Of a stretch of DNA of 64,000 bases, positions 1 to 9,014 are shown in pieces. The position numbers were made by a program, and so were the translations under genes. How positions within the stretch are numbered: the first letter of the stretch is position 1; each line of letters begins with the position of its first letter. The notes beneath the pieces are model-generated. The model was given only the letters and a program-made list of their open reading frames with translations, ran no database searches and was not told the DNA's origin. Source of the DNA: Rhizobium sp. Root1212 (lineage in GTDB: Bacteria; Pseudomonadota; Alphaproteobacteria; Rhizobiales; Rhizobiaceae); NCBI RefSeq assembly GCF_001424985.1, contig NZ_LMDA01000001.1, forward strand, positions 815,599 through 879,598, given 5' to 3'.

Positions 1-1404
1 CACCTTCTCTCGCCGCTCCTCGCCGCTCGCAAGCCCATGCAGGCGAAAAGGATCGCCGATGATGGCGCCGACGCGGCGGCGGGGATTAAGCGACCCGAAC
101 GGGTCTTGGAAGACGAGTTGCACCTCGCGACGCATGTCGCGCCACTGCCGGGCATCGAGCGTGCTCATGTCGCGGCCGAGGACGCGCACGTGGCCCGACG
201 TTGCCGGCACCAGCCCGGCGACGATGCGCGCCAGCGTGGATTTCCCGCAGCCGCTTTCGCCGACGAGCCCGACGGTCTCGCCGCGGCCAATTGTGAGATT
301 GATGCCTTTGAGGACGTCGAGCGCCCGTTTCGGGCCGAAGAAGCTGCCGACGTGATAGGTCAGGCGCACGTCCTCCACCTCTGCCACCAGTTCCGGCTTG
401 ATCGCTTTGGCCGCGACAGCTGCAGCGGCGGCCGGCCGAGCGGCGCTTGCGCCATCCTCCAGCCAACAGAGGGATTCGACATCATCGCTAAAACGACGCA
501 GCGGCGGCGGCTCGCTGGAACAGCGCGGCAGGGCTTCGGCGCAGCGGGGCGCGAAGATGCAGCCGGTGGGCGTCGCCAGAAGGCTCGGGGGGCGGCCGCT
601 GACCGGCGCAAGCTCGGTGCCCGGCCGATAGCTTGCCGGCGTGGAGCGGAGAAGCCCGGCGGTATAGGGATGGGCCGGCGCGCGAAACACATCTGCCGCC
701 CGGCCATATTCCAGCCTGTGGCCGGCATACATCACCATCACATCGTCGGCGACGCTGGAGAGCAGGCCAAGATCGTGGGTGATGAGGATGACCGTCGTGC
801 CGAAATCCCGGCGCATGGCATCGAGCAACGCCACGATCTGCGCCTGCACGGTGACATCGAGCGCCGTCGTCGGCTCGTCGGCGATGATCAGCGCCGGTTT
901 GAGGATCAGCGCCATGGCGATCATCACCCGCTGGCGCATGCCGCCGGAAAACTGGTGCGGATAATCGTCGTAGCGTTCGGCCGGCGACGGGATGCCGACC
1001 TTGCCGAGCATCTCGACGACGCGCTCCCGTGCATCCGCCGGGCTGATCTTTTCGTGGGCATGCAGCACCTCGGCGATCTGGGCGCCGATGGTGTAGAACG
1101 GATGCAGGCTGGAGAGCGGGTCCTGGAAGATCATGCCGATGCGCCCGCCGCGCAGGCGGCGCATCTCTTCCTGCGGCAGGCCGATGAGGTTGCGCCCCTC
1201 GAACCAGACCTCGCCGCCGATATCGGCATTGGGCAAAAGCCCCATCACCGCCTGGGTCAGCACGCTCTTGCCGGAGCCGGATTCGCCGGCAATGCCGAAC
1301 AGCGAGCCCGGCCGGATGGAGAAGGAGACATTGCGCACCGCATGCACGGTGCCGTCTTCGGTCGGGATATCGACGGTGAGACCCTTCGCTTCGAGAATAG
1401 CCAA
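1..1404 (-). CDS. dipeptide/oligopeptide ABC transporter, fused double ATP-binding protein (partial, 3' end outside window)
   Basis: The reading frame stays open from a TTG start (complement of 1402-1404) to the window edge, 468 codons. It carries two complete nucleotide-binding-domain beginnings in one chain. The first half has Walker A GESGSGKS, a Q-loop [10 protein letters not shown], the signature FSGGMRQR and Walker [12 protein letters not shown]. It ends with the cysteine-bearing oligopeptide-ATPase tail (CIFAPRC), and the second half restarts with Walker A GESGCGKS and [10 protein letters not shown]. This is the DppD-DppF-type fusion that energises peptide, opine or nickel import at the inner membrane. 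It follows the binding-protein gene in the same direction, 73 bp downstream, so it is probably the same operon. The TTG start is the first plausible one; no ATG lies nearby in frame. Confidence 0.88.
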   Translation of the reverse strand, partial: MAILEAKGLTVDIPTEDGTVHAVRNVSFSIRPGSLFGIAGESGSGKSVLTQAVMGLLPNADIGGEVWFEGRNLIGLPQEEMRRLRGGRIGMIFQDPLSSLHPFYTIGAQIAEVLHAHEKISPADARERVVEMLGKVGIPSPAERYDDYPHQFSGGMRQRVMIAMALILKPALIIADEPTTALDVTVQAQIVALLDAMRRDFGTTVILITHDLGLLSSVADDVMVMYAGHRLEYGRAADVFRAPAHPYTAGLLRSTPASYRPGTELAPVSGRPPSLLATPTGCIFAPRCAEALPRCSSEPPPLRRFSDDVESLCWLEDGASAARPAAAAAVAAKAIKPELVAEVEDVRLTYHVGSFFGPKRALDVLKGINLTIGRGETVGLVGESGCGKSTLARIVAGLVPATSGHVRVLGRDMSTLDARQWRDMRREVQLVFQDPFGSLNPRRRVGAIIGDPFRLHGLASGEERREKV

Positions 1405-1430
1405 GTCAGAACCCGTTCGTCTGCGGAAGA

Positions 1431-1459
1431 GAAAGGCGCCGGAACGATGATCCGGCGCC
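1431..1459 (-). terminator. intercistronic hairpin, partial terminator/attenuator
   Basis: A perfect 9-bp inverted repeat (arms 1435-1443 and 1451-1459, 7-nt loop) lies just after the binding-protein stop. Read on the minus strand it is followed by TTTCTCTT. It sits between the binding protein and the ATPase, where a leaky terminator or mRNA-protecting hairpin would keep binding-protein levels above those of the membrane parts. The structure is visible; the function is inferred. Confidence 0.55.
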
Positions 1460-1477
1460 GGTTGCGATGTCAGCCGA

Positions 1478-3220
1478 TCAGCGCTCGAGCCAGAGATTGG
1501 TCCAGTCGCCTTCGACGCCCAGCGCATAGGGCTGGTAGTTCTTTACCGCCTCGCTGCGATAGCGCGGGTTCTTGTTGGCGATCAGCGGCACGACCGGCGC
1601 ATCGGCCATGACAAGCTCATCGACCTCAGCCCAGAGCTTGGCCGTCTCCTCCGGCGTCGTAGCATTGATCGCCTTGGCGGCGATCTCGTTGGCCTTCGGA
1701 TTGTTGTAGTCGGTGTAGTTATAGGTCTGGTGCGTGCCATTGAAGGTGAATTGCGGCTGGAAGACCGAACGCGCGGCACCGCCGACCCAGTCCGGCGTCC
1801 AGCCGACGGGCGCGATATCCCAGGTGCCTTCCTTGGTGTTGACCGGGTTGGTCATGAACTTGGAATAGTAGTCGGCCGCCGTCACCGGCGTCATTTCCAA
1901 CGTGATGCCGGCGCGTGCAAGGCTCGCCTGGATCGTTGCGGCGGTCGCCACTTCCAGGTCCTTGTTGCGATAGGGCATCTTCAGCGTGATGCCGTCGGGG
2001 AAACCGGCTTCCTTCAGCAGCGCCTTTGCCTTTTCCGGATCACCCTTGGCGTCCGTCGAAGGATAGAGGTCGAACTTGTGATAGCCGAGCACGCCGATGC
2101 CGAAGATACCGTTTGCCGGCTCGGCTACGGTCGAGCCGCCCCACTGCTGGACGATGGCGGCCTTGTCGACCGCATATTGCAGCGCCTGGCGCACGCGCAG
2201 GTCCTTCAGCGCGCCCTTGTTGTTTTCCGAGACCGTGTTGATGAACAGGAAGTTGGTGTTGCCGGAGGACATCGCCGTCAGCTTCTCGTCGCCGGTGGCG
2301 GCAAGGGTCGACAGGATCGCGGTCGGCACGTTGATGTCATAGGCGAGGTCGCCATCGCCCGACTGCAGCTGCTGCATGATCGCATCGGCCTGCATGCCCA
2401 TGGTGATGTCGATCTCATCGACATAGGCCTTGCGCAGCGGGTCGCTTTCGGCCTTCCAGGCCGGATTGCGCACCAGCTTCAAGCTGGTGTCCGGCGTATA
2501 CTCGCCGATCGTATAGGGGCCGCTGCCGATGAAATTGGCGCGGAACTCCGGGCTGTCTGGAATGTAGTCCAGCGTTTCGATCGCGGCCGGCGCGGGCATC
2601 GGCAGCGAGAGCATGTAGACGAAGTCGCCGGCCCGCTCCTTGAGCTTGAAGACCACGGTCTTCTCATCCGGCGTCTCGATGCCGGTGACGTCGTTGCCCT
2701 CGATGTAAGCCTTCATCGCCGCCGCCGTCGGCTCGACCTTGGCAAAGCCGTCGCAGAATTCGGAAAGGCCTGAGATCAGCGCGGTGAAATAGGTGAGCGT
2801 CGCGGCCTGCATATGCGGGTTGCAGAGGCGCTTGAAACCGCGCTCCACATCCGCCGACGTGATCTGTCGCGGACCGGAAGGAGCATTGAACATCGCGCCG
2901 TCGCGCAGGGTGAACGTATAGGTGAGGCCACCGTCAGTCGGCTGCGGAACCTCGGTCGCGAGATCACCGACCGGCTTGAGCGCGACATCCGGGTCGCTCG
3001 AGGACTCGTAGCTGACGAGCTGGCGGGAAATGGCCCGCATGAGGTTGTTGGTCGGGACCATGCCGGCGAGGGCCGGGTCCATATGGTCGGGCTCGCCCGT
3101 CGCCAGGATGCGCAGCGCGCCGCCGGTCTGCGGCTCCTGCGCCAGCGCGCCGCCAACCTGCAACGTGCCGATCACGGCCGCCGTCGCCATCAGGACCATC
3201 CAATTCTTGTGCATCCGCAT
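1478..3220 (-). CDS. ABC transporter substrate-binding protein, SBP_bac_5 (peptide/opine/nickel) family
   Basis: A 580-aa periplasmic solute receptor. It has a Sec signal peptide (basic MRMHK, hydrophobic core, cleavage after GGALA) and the family-5 opening segment GGALRILATGEPDHMDPA. Family features include FTLRDGAMFN, the SADVERGFKR segment, GSGPYTIGEY, VRQALQYAVDK and the C-terminal APVVPLIANK. Length is normal for the family. The start at 3220 is chosen because GGAGG stands 5 nt upstream; a second ATG is at 3214. It is the first gene of a minus-strand operon with the fused ATPase. Permeases are not inside the window, so they probably lie beyond position 1. Substrate cannot be told from sequence; peptides, opines or amines are all possible. 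Confidence 0.9.
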   Translation of the reverse strand: MRMHKNWMVLMATAAVIGTLQVGGALAQEPQTGGALRILATGEPDHMDPALAGMVPTNNLMRAISRQLVSYESSSDPDVALKPVGDLATEVPQPTDGGLTYTFTLRDGAMFNAPSGPRQITSADVERGFKRLCNPHMQAATLTYFTALISGLSEFCDGFAKVEPTAAAMKAYIEGNDVTGIETPDEKTVVFKLKERAGDFVYMLSLPMPAPAAIETLDYIPDSPEFRANFIGSGPYTIGEYTPDTSLKLVRNPAWKAESDPLRKAYVDEIDITMGMQADAIMQQLQSGDGDLAYDINVPTAILSTLAATGDEKLTAMSSGNTNFLFINTVSENNKGALKDLRVRQALQYAVDKAAIVQQWGGSTVAEPANGIFGIGVLGYHKFDLYPSTDAKGDPEKAKALLKEAGFPDGITLKMPYRNKDLEVATAATIQASLARAGITLEMTPVTAADYYSKFMTNPVNTKEGTWDIAPVGWTPDWVGGAARSVFQPQFTFNGTHQTYNYTDYNNPKANEIAAKAINATTPEETAKLWAEVDELVMADAPVVPLIANKNPRYRSEAVKNYQPYALGVEGDWTNLWLER

Positions 3221-3290
3221 GGGCTCCTCCCTTGAGCTTTTCCTCACCGGAGAAAGTCATTACTCAAAAATTGAACCAATGCAAAAGAAA

Positions 3291-3319
3291 TTGAAGGTCA
3301 ATAGTAAAATTTTTATAGT
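3291..3319 (+). promoter_or_regulatory. candidate sigma-70 promoter for the XRE-cupin regulator
   Basis: TTGAAG (3291-3296) and TATAGT (3314-3319) are separated by 17 nt in the AT-rich divergent intergenic region between the binding-protein gene and the regulator. Position is about 130 nt before the regulator start. The match is visible; activity is inferred. Confidence 0.35.
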
Positions 3320-3451
3320 GCGCGGAAAGGGGAGCGTAAAGGCGCGCATCAAGGCAGCAATCCCCTGGACGAGCGCTATTGCACACATCGACATTGCCGG
3401 TGGCATGGCTCATATTCCAGCAACGTAACAGGTCCGCAAACGGGTATTGCA

Positions 3452-4045
3452 ATGTCGCCAGAGGCGAAAACGAAAAAGAAGGACGTGACAGGCAACGTCG
3501 CGGAAGAGGCCCTCGGTAAGAAGATCCGCAAGCGCCGCCGCGCCATGGACATGACGCTGCAGCAGGTGTCAGAGCACGTCGGGCTTTCCATCGGCTTCCT
3601 GTCGCAGATCGAGCGCGGCACCTCGACGCCCTCGCTCGCCTCACTCTGCAACATCGCCGAAGCGCTCGGCACCAATGTCGACGCCTTCATCAAGGCGCCG
3701 CGCCAGTCGGGCTCGGTTTCCCGGCAAGGCGAACGCACGGCCTTCAGCCTCGGCGACGCGCGCCGCACCTACGAACTGCTCGGCGGCAGCTTTGCCGATG
3801 CGAAACTCCACCCGACCCTCGTGCGCCGCCCGCCGGGCCATGTCTCTGAGATCATGCACAACGAGGGCGAGGATTTCGTCTATGTGCTGGAAGGCTGCAT
3901 GCTCTTGGAAGTGAACGGCGAACGCCACATCCTCAACAAGGGCGATTCTATGCATTTCCAGTCGCACCTCCCCCACCGCTCGGCGACCCTCGGCACCGAG
4001 ACGACGCTGGAACTCTGGGTGCGCACGCAGCCGCTGTTTTCGTGA
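3452..4045 (+). CDS. XRE-family transcriptional regulator with C-terminal cupin domain
   Basis: A 197-aa cytoplasmic regulator. Residues about 20-75 form a Cro/C1-type helix-turn-helix (LGKKIRKRRRAMDMTLQQVS, then LSIGFLSQIERGTSTPSL). Residues about 115-190 form a small-ligand-binding cupin barrel (EDFVYVLEGCMLLEVNGE, then GDSMHFQSHLPHR). This architecture (PuuR/SutR-like) typically binds a metabolite and controls a neighbouring catabolic or uptake operon. The gene is divergent from the ABC operon at 1-3220, so that operon is the likely target. The basic N-terminal stretch before the HTH is unusual but short. The ligand is unknown. Confidence 0.9.
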   Translation: MSPEAKTKKKDVTGNVAEEALGKKIRKRRRAMDMTLQQVSEHVGLSIGFLSQIERGTSTPSLASLCNIAEALGTNVDAFIKAPRQSGSVSRQGERTAFSLGDARRTYELLGGSFADAKLHPTLVRRPPGHVSEIMHNEGEDFVYVLEGCMLLEVNGERHILNKGDSMHFQSHLPHRSATLGTETTLELWVRTQPLFS

Positions 4046-4358
4046 TGGTAACGCCAACGCCGTCATCGCCGTTTTCACCGGCGCGATTAGATCGACTGGA
4101 ATATTTTCCTCAATATTATTTATTTCTTTTATTCATTTTGGATGTCTTGCGGCATACCTCTTTCGGATGATCAGCACGACCTTTCACAAAATCGCTTCAT
4201 TTTAGATGAAATTACCTCCGCACCAGTAAACCCAGCGTCCGCTCCGGCGGCCTTATCCGATGGCTCGCGCACCCCGTGACAGGTGGCGGCCGACGGTGCC
4301 TGCTTGCGCCCATTTTCGATATCTACCGGGCCGCAGAGCATCCACAAGGGGGATAGCA
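4046..4358. other. intergenic region, 313 bp, no gene seen
   Basis: This AT-rich stretch between the XRE-cupin regulator and the M15-like peptidase has no convincing coding frame on either strand. The T/A-rich run near 4100-4140 could hold the peptidase promoter, but no clear -35/-10 pair stands out. Confidence 0.5.
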
Positions 4359-4841
4359 ATGCGTAACGTTTTTTCAATTGCTCTCAGCTGCCTGCTGACC
4401 TTGACCTTCTTTACCGCAGGCGAAGCCAAGGAAGAGAAGAGGCGGAAGGTCAGGCTTCCCAGCCACAGCATCTCGGTCGCCTACTCGGTCCAGACCGTTT
4501 CCGTCAGGACCGGTTGCTTTTCTCCGCAATTGCAAGGCATCCTCGCGCATATTGCCGCGCGGACCGGGCGACGGCCTTTGGTGACCTCCGGCCACCGGCC
4601 GCGCTCCAGCCGTAGCGGCTCGCTTCATCGCACCTGCCAGGCGGCGGATATCCGCGTGCCGGGGGTTTCCGAGCGGTCGATCATCGCCGCCGCGCTGTCA
4701 GCGCCCGGCATCGGCGGCGTCGGCCGCTATTGCAACGGCATCATCCATGTCGATACCGGCGCGCGGCGGAACTGGGCCTATTGTGGCAAGGGAGGCGGCG
4801 GCATCCTCAGCGCGCGGCGGCGCAGCGGACGACGGGCGTAG
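4359..4841 (+). CDS. exported peptidase M15-like protein (D-Ala-D-Ala carboxypeptidase fold)
   Basis: A 160-aa protein with a signal peptide (MRNVFSIALSCLLTLTFFTAGEA). It carries an M15/DUF882-type zinc peptidase core: SGHR at 77-80, SLHRTCQAADIR with ligand candidates His90 and Asp97, then IIHVD with His130. These correspond to the H, D, H triad of VanX/YcbK-like enzymes that trim peptidoglycan stem peptides. The C-terminus is short and rich in Gly and Arg. The start at 4359 has AAGGGGG upstream; an upstream in-frame start would add a non-signal-like extension, so it was not used. It stands alone between the regulator and dtd. Confidence 0.75.
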   Translation: MRNVFSIALSCLLTLTFFTAGEAKEEKRRKVRLPSHSISVAYSVQTVSVRTGCFSPQLQGILAHIAARTGRRPLVTSGHRPRSSRSGSLHRTCQAADIRVPGVSERSIIAAALSAPGIGGVGRYCNGIIHVDTGARRNWAYCGKGGGGILSARRRSGRRA

Positions 4842-4846
4842 TCCCG

Positions 4847-5290
4847 TCAACCGGACGCCGTGTCGAGCCAGATGGTGACGGGGCCACTGTTGACCAGTTC
4901 CACCCGCATGTCCGCGCCAAAAATGCCATTTGCAACGGGAACGCCAAGGGCGGACATATCGGCTGAGAATATCTCATAGAGACGCTTGCCCTCATCCGGC
5001 GGCGCGGCGGTGGAAAAGCCGGGACGGTTGCCTTTCGTCTCCGCGGCCAGCGTGAACTGGCTGACAACCAGGGCGGAGCCGCCGACATCGACAAGCGAGC
5101 GGTTCATGCGATCCGCATCATCCCTGAAGATGCGCAAATTGACGATCTTGCGCGCCAGCCACGCGCATTCCTTTTCTGTGTCGCCCTTCATCGCGCAGAC
5201 GAAAGCCAGAAGACCGCCGCCGATTTCACCGGTTACCACGTCATCGACGGTTACGCGCGCGGTTGAAACGCGCTGGATGAGTGCTCTCAT
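4847..5290 (-). CDS. dtd: D-aminoacyl-tRNA deacylase
   Basis: A 147-aa cytosolic enzyme that hydrolyses D-amino acids (and glycine from tRNA-Ala) off mischarged tRNA. Diagnostic motifs are present: [16 protein letters not shown] at the N-terminus, the catalytic-pocket [16 protein letters not shown] segment and the C-terminal [11 protein letters not shown] (Gly-cis-Pro motif). Length is typical. The start is set at MRALIQRV; upstream in-frame codons do not look like Dtd. It is convergent with the M15-like gene, 5 bp apart. Confidence 0.96.
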   Translation of the reverse strand: MRALIQRVSTARVTVDDVVTGEIGGGLLAFVCAMKGDTEKECAWLARKIVNLRIFRDDADRMNRSLVDVGGSALVVSQFTLAAETKGNRPGFSTAAPPDEGKRLYEIFSADMSALGVPVANGIFGADMRVELVNSGPVTIWLDTASG

Positions 5291-5407
5291 GGAAACGATT
5301 CCTCCCTTTGCTGCCCTCTTACCGAAGAGGGCGACCCAAAATCCAGCCCCGCGTCCACAAAGGCTGCTGCCACTATCCGGCATCAGCATCGGCTTGTATA
5401 AGGCGTC

Positions 5408-6103
5408 ATGTCCCGTTCCGAGCGCCTTTTCGATCTTCTGCATGCGCTGCGCCGACATCGCCGGCCGGTCAGCGGCAAGGCGCTGGCCGAGGAGACCGGT
5501 GTCAGCATCCGCACGCTTTATCGGGACATCGCCAGCCTTCAGGCGATGGGTGCTGCAATCGATGGCGAACCAGGCATCGGTTACGTCCTGAAACCGGGCT
5601 TTCTGCTACCACCGCTGATGTTCACGCCGGAGGAGATCGAGGCGATGGTGCTCGGTTCGCGCTGGGTTGCCGAACGCGCCGACGATCGCCTGCGGCAAGC
5701 GGCGCTGAGCGCGCTTTCCCGGATAGCCGCCGTTCTGCCCGCCGACCTTCGCGACGATCTCGATGCATCGGCCTTGCTGGTCGGCCCTGGTGCTGCCATT
5801 CCGGCCGATACGGTCGATCCGGCCCTGCTACGCAAGGTCATCCGTACCGAGCGAAAAGTGACGCTCGTTTATCGCGACCGCAACGGCGCGACATCGCAGC
5901 GCGTCGTCTGGCCATTCGCGCTTGCCTTCTTCGATACCGTGCGGATGTTGCTGGCATGGTGCGAGCTGCGCCAGGGGTTTCGCCACTTCCGCACAGATAG
6001 GATAGCGTCGGTCACACCGCTCGATGTGCGCTATCCGCGCCGGCGGCAGGCATTGCTGAAGGAATGGCGCGCGGCGGAAGGGATTTCGCGACAACAGGAT
6101 TGA
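5408..6103 (+). CDS. YafY-type helix-turn-helix transcriptional regulator with WYL domain
   Basis: A 231-aa protein. Residues 1-65 carry an HTH_11 winged helix ([40 protein letters not shown]). Residues about 140-215 form a WYL-type ligand-sensing domain ([39 protein letters not shown]). Such proteins are usually local repressors or activators, and several respond to nucleic acids. The adjacent VOC protein is codirectional, 77 bp downstream, and may be its target or partner. Confidence 0.88.
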   Translation: MSRSERLFDLLHALRRHRRPVSGKALAEETGVSIRTLYRDIASLQAMGAAIDGEPGIGYVLKPGFLLPPLMFTPEEIEAMVLGSRWVAERADDRLRQAALSALSRIAAVLPADLRDDLDASALLVGPGAAIPADTVDPALLRKVIRTERKVTLVYRDRNGATSQRVVWPFALAFFDTVRMLLAWCELRQGFRHFRTDRIASVTPLDVRYPRRRQALLKEWRAAEGISRQQD

Positions 6104-6180
6104 GCCGACGACTACTGCCGTAAATTGGCAACATGGTCGCATACCATCAGCTCCATTCAACCCCTGAACGGAGCCCGATC

Positions 6181-6549
6181 ATGACCAATACTCTTCTTCT
6201 CTACGTCACCGATGCCGCGGCAAGCGCCCGCTTCTATACCACCCTGCTCGGTCGGCAGCCGGTCGAGGCAAGCCCGAGCTTCGCGCTCTTCATTCTTCCT
6301 TCAGGCCTGGCGCTGGGCCTTTGGAGCAAGGAAGGCGTACAGCCGGCGCCGGTGACCGCCGGAGGCGGCAGCGAACTCGGTTTCAAGGTGGAAGACGGTG
6401 CGGCCGTCGATGCCGCTTATGCCGACTGGCTGGCAAAGGGTGCAACGATGGCCCTGCCGCCGACCGAGCTTGATTTCGGACGCAGCTTCGTCGCGCTCGA
6501 TCCGGACGGACACCGCCTGCGCGTCTATGCGGTCGCCGAAGAGCAATAA
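6181..6549 (+). CDS. VOC family protein (glyoxalase/bleomycin-resistance-like)
   Basis: A 122-aa single vicinal-oxygen-chelate domain: TLLLYVTDAAASARFYTTLL at the N-terminus, LGFKVEDGAAVDAAY in the middle and FVALDPDGHRLRVYA at the C-terminus. The domain usually binds a divalent metal and acts as a lyase, dioxygenase or drug-binding protein; substrate cannot be assigned. The start at 6181 has GGAG 7 nt upstream. The gene follows the WYL regulator, so the two may be co-transcribed. Confidence 0.85.
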   Translation: MTNTLLLYVTDAAASARFYTTLLGRQPVEASPSFALFILPSGLALGLWSKEGVQPAPVTAGGGSELGFKVEDGAAVDAAYADWLAKGATMALPPTELDFGRSFVALDPDGHRLRVYAVAEEQ

Positions 6550-6562
6550 TCCCGACTGATGC

Positions 6563-6606
6563 AAAAAGTTACGGCCCGGTGCCGCCGCTGAGACAAAACC
6601 GGGCCG
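6563..6606 (-). terminator. rho-independent terminator for the I78-like lipoprotein gene
   Basis: A 9-bp perfect stem (CGGCCCGGT at 6572-6580 with ACCGGGCCG at 6598-6606, 17-nt loop) is followed on the minus strand by TAAC and five T. It lies between two convergent genes. On the plus strand no T-run follows, so it mainly serves the minus gene. Confidence 0.7.
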
Positions 6607-6667
6607 CAAACGCGTTTTCAGAGGACGCAGGGCATCGGCTTCGCGCTCTTCCCGACCCCGAGCAAAC

Positions 6668-6979
6668 TTATCCGCACATGGCGCGGGTGATCTTGCCGGT
6701 CGTCGCATCGGTTTCGATGGTCACACGCTCCTGGCGAAGATCCATCGTCGCGCCGTCGCCGGGCTTGATCTGCCGGACGATCGTCGCGCCGGTCAGCTGC
6801 ATCGCATCGGCGTCGGAAATGCGATCCTTGCCGACAAGCGCAGCTGCAGCCTCAGGCTTGCAGAGACCAGCCTGCGGGGCGGCCGCTTCCGGCTCTTTTT
6901 CCTTTTCCTTCTGGCAGCCGGCGGCAAGCAGCGCGAGGCCGGTCATTCCGGCGGCGAGGATGAGGGTGTATCGCTTCAA
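6668..6979 (-). CDS. I78-family peptidase-inhibitor-like lipoprotein
   Basis: A 103-aa lipoprotein with a signal peptide ending in the lipobox LLAAGC (Cys22), a charged linker of KE repeats and then a compact domain. The domain has CKPEAAAALVGK, a run to VRQIKPGDGATMDLRQERV, and a C-terminal ITRAMCG. These match the I78 serine-protease-inhibitor family, which carries paired N- and C-terminal cysteines. It would sit in the periplasm or outer membrane. It is monocistronic, with its own terminator. Confidence 0.8.
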   Translation of the reverse strand: MKRYTLILAAGMTGLALLAAGCQKEKEKEPEAAAPQAGLCKPEAAAALVGKDRISDADAMQLTGATIVRQIKPGDGATMDLRQERVTIETDATTGKITRAMCG

Positions 6980-7297
6980 GGTTCATCTCCATTTGATCGG
7001 AAACCACGATCAATCCGGTGATTGGGGCCGGAGCATGACACGGGCCTGCTTCATAGGCCGCTACCCGTCTTCCAGAACCGATCCCGACCGCCTCCGCCAT
7101 ACCGCATTTCATTTAATTCGTTCTATCACCGAATTAAATTACGGTTTCGAATTTCCGTCAAGTCCGGCCGCGAAAAATCACGCGCCGAGATGCCCCGACA
7201 AATTTTTCTTCACCCCGATTGACGGACGGGAAAAAATCAGCGCTTGATTAAATCAAATTGATTGACTCTTAAAAACAAGAGCGAAAAGGGGAACGAT
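6980..7297. promoter_or_regulatory. regulatory region of the oligosaccharide transporter operon, with 10-bp inverted repeat
   Basis: This 318-bp gene-free region holds a perfect inverted repeat, ATTTAATTCG (7111-7120) and CGAATTAAAT (7130-7139), with a 9-nt spacer. A second short palindrome, TTGATT-A-AATCAA, spans 7244-7256 just before the first gene. AT-rich arms ending in CG have the general form of ROK-family (NagC/Mlc) operators, and a ROK regulator closes this locus. The repeats are seen; the regulator assignment is inferred. Confidence 0.55.
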
Positions 7298-8998
7298 ATG
7301 TCAATGAATGCAAGGAATTACCTTTCCGTCACCCGGCGGGTGCTGCTTTTATCGGCAGCGGCCATGGGCGCGACGTTCGCCACCGGCGGCGTTTTCGCAA
7401 CAGCCGCAAATGCCGAAGCCGTGCTCACCATGCACATCGAGGAACAGACGAGCTGGGTGCAGAATTTCAATCCGTTCGATCTCGGCGGGCGGCGCCAGAG
7501 CACCATGGATTTCATCTATGAGCCGCTGGTGATCTTCAATGCCGATGACGGCGGCAAGCCGGTCTTTCGGCTTGCGACGGACTTCAAGTTTTCCGACGAC
7601 ATGAAGTCGATCACCTACACGATGCGCCCCGACGTCAAATGGTCCGACGGCCAGCCACTGACCGCGTCGGACGTGAAATACACGATCGACCTGATGCTGA
7701 AGAACCCGGCCGTCGATATCGTCGGGGTCGGCGATACCGTCACTTCGGTCGAAGCGCCCTCGCCGACCGAAGTCGTCATCCACCTCAAGGACGTCAACAG
7801 CCAGTTCCCGGAATCGATCTCCGATCTGCCGGTCGTGCCGGAGCATATCTGGAAGGATGTCGCAGATCCGGTCGCCTTCAAGAACGAAAAGCCGGTCGGC
7901 TCCGGCCCAATGACCGAAATCCGCCGTTTCACGCCGCAGGTCTACGAGCAGTGCCGCAACCCGAACTACTGGGATGCCACCGACCTCAATGTCGATTGCC
8001 TGAAGCTGCCGCAGATCGCCGGCAACGACCAGATGCTGGCACTGCTGCCGGAAGGCAATCTCGACTGGATCGGCTCCTTCCTGCCGCAAATCGACAAGAC
8101 CTTCGTGGCGCTTGATCCCGAGCATAACGGCTACTGGCAGCCGCCGGCCGAAACCGTCGCCTTCCAGATGAACCTGAAGAGCGCCGACGAAGGCAAGAAG
8201 GAGGCCTTCAACGACCTCGAATTCCGCCGCGCCTTCAGCCTCGCCATGGACCGCACGGCCATGGTCGATGTCGCCGGCTTCGGCTATCCCAAGGCGAATC
8301 TGCATGCGAGCGGCCTGCCGCCGCGCTTCGAGGCCTGGCGCAACCCGGCCGCGGAAGGCACCAGGGACGAATGGATGGCCTTCGACGTCGACAAGGCCAA
8401 CAAGCTGCTCGACGAAGCCGGCTATGCCAAGGGCGACGACGGCATGCGGAAGACCAAGAGCGGCAAGCCGCTTTCCTTCACCATCATCATCCCGAACGGC
8501 TGGACCGACTGGATCGACGATGCGCAGATCGCCGCCGAAGGGCTGCGCGCCGCCGGCCTGAACGTCGCGGTCGCGACGCCGGAATACGAACAGTGGCAGA
8601 AACAGCTGCTCGACGGCAGCTTCGACGTGGCGCTGCAATCGCGTGCCGATGGCTCGACGCCGTTCCGCGGCTACTACCAGTCGATGTCGACGGCCTTTGC
8701 CGGCCGCATCACCACCGCGCCGTCGCGCTATTCCAACCCGAAGCTCGATGCGCTGTTCGACGCCTATCGCAAGGCGACGACCGACGAGGAGCATAAAAAG
8801 CTCTTCGGCGACATACAGGTGATCGTCGCCGACGACATGCCGATGGTTCCGGTCTTCAACGGCCCCACTTGGTACCAGTTCTCCACCAAGCGCTTCACCG
8901 GCTGGGTGACGGACAAGGAGCCGGTGATGAACCCGGAAAACCATGACAACAACCGCATGCGCCTCGTTCATCTTCTGCGCCTGAAGCCGGTGCAATAA
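7298..8998 (+). CDS. ABC transporter substrate-binding protein, chitooligosaccharide-binding-protein-like (SBP_bac_5)
   Basis: A 566-aa secreted receptor with a twin-arginine-like signal (VTRRVLLLS at 11-19; cleavage near ANAEA). It belongs to the peptide-binding fold, but its signature stretches are those of oligosaccharide-binding members such as Vibrio CBP: NFNPF (56-60), DFIYEPLVIFN, QCRNPNYWD, DCLKLPQIAGNDQ, NGWTDW and the C-terminal LLRLKPVQ. The resemblance is from memory, not computed. The context of a GH20 hexosaminidase and a NagC-like regulator supports an N-acetylglucosamine oligomer or similar glycan as ligand. The start at 7298 has AAAAGGGGAA upstream. It is the first gene of a seven-gene operon. 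Confidence 0.85.
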   Translation: MSMNARNYLSVTRRVLLLSAAAMGATFATGGVFATAANAEAVLTMHIEEQTSWVQNFNPFDLGGRRQSTMDFIYEPLVIFNADDGGKPVFRLATDFKFSDDMKSITYTMRPDVKWSDGQPLTASDVKYTIDLMLKNPAVDIVGVGDTVTSVEAPSPTEVVIHLKDVNSQFPESISDLPVVPEHIWKDVADPVAFKNEKPVGSGPMTEIRRFTPQVYEQCRNPNYWDATDLNVDCLKLPQIAGNDQMLALLPEGNLDWIGSFLPQIDKTFVALDPEHNGYWQPPAETVAFQMNLKSADEGKKEAFNDLEFRRAFSLAMDRTAMVDVAGFGYPKANLHASGLPPRFEAWRNPAAEGTRDEWMAFDVDKANKLLDEAGYAKGDDGMRKTKSGKPLSFTIIIPNGWTDWIDDAQIAAEGLRAAGLNVAVATPEYEQWQKQLLDGSFDVALQSRADGSTPFRGYYQSMSTAFAGRITTAPSRYSNPKLDALFDAYRKATTDEEHKKLFGDIQVIVADDMPMVPVFNGPTWYQFSTKRFTGWVTDKEPVMNPENHDNNRMRLVHLLRLKPVQ

Positions 8999-9014
8999 GC
9001 CGAGGATCGGGGAA

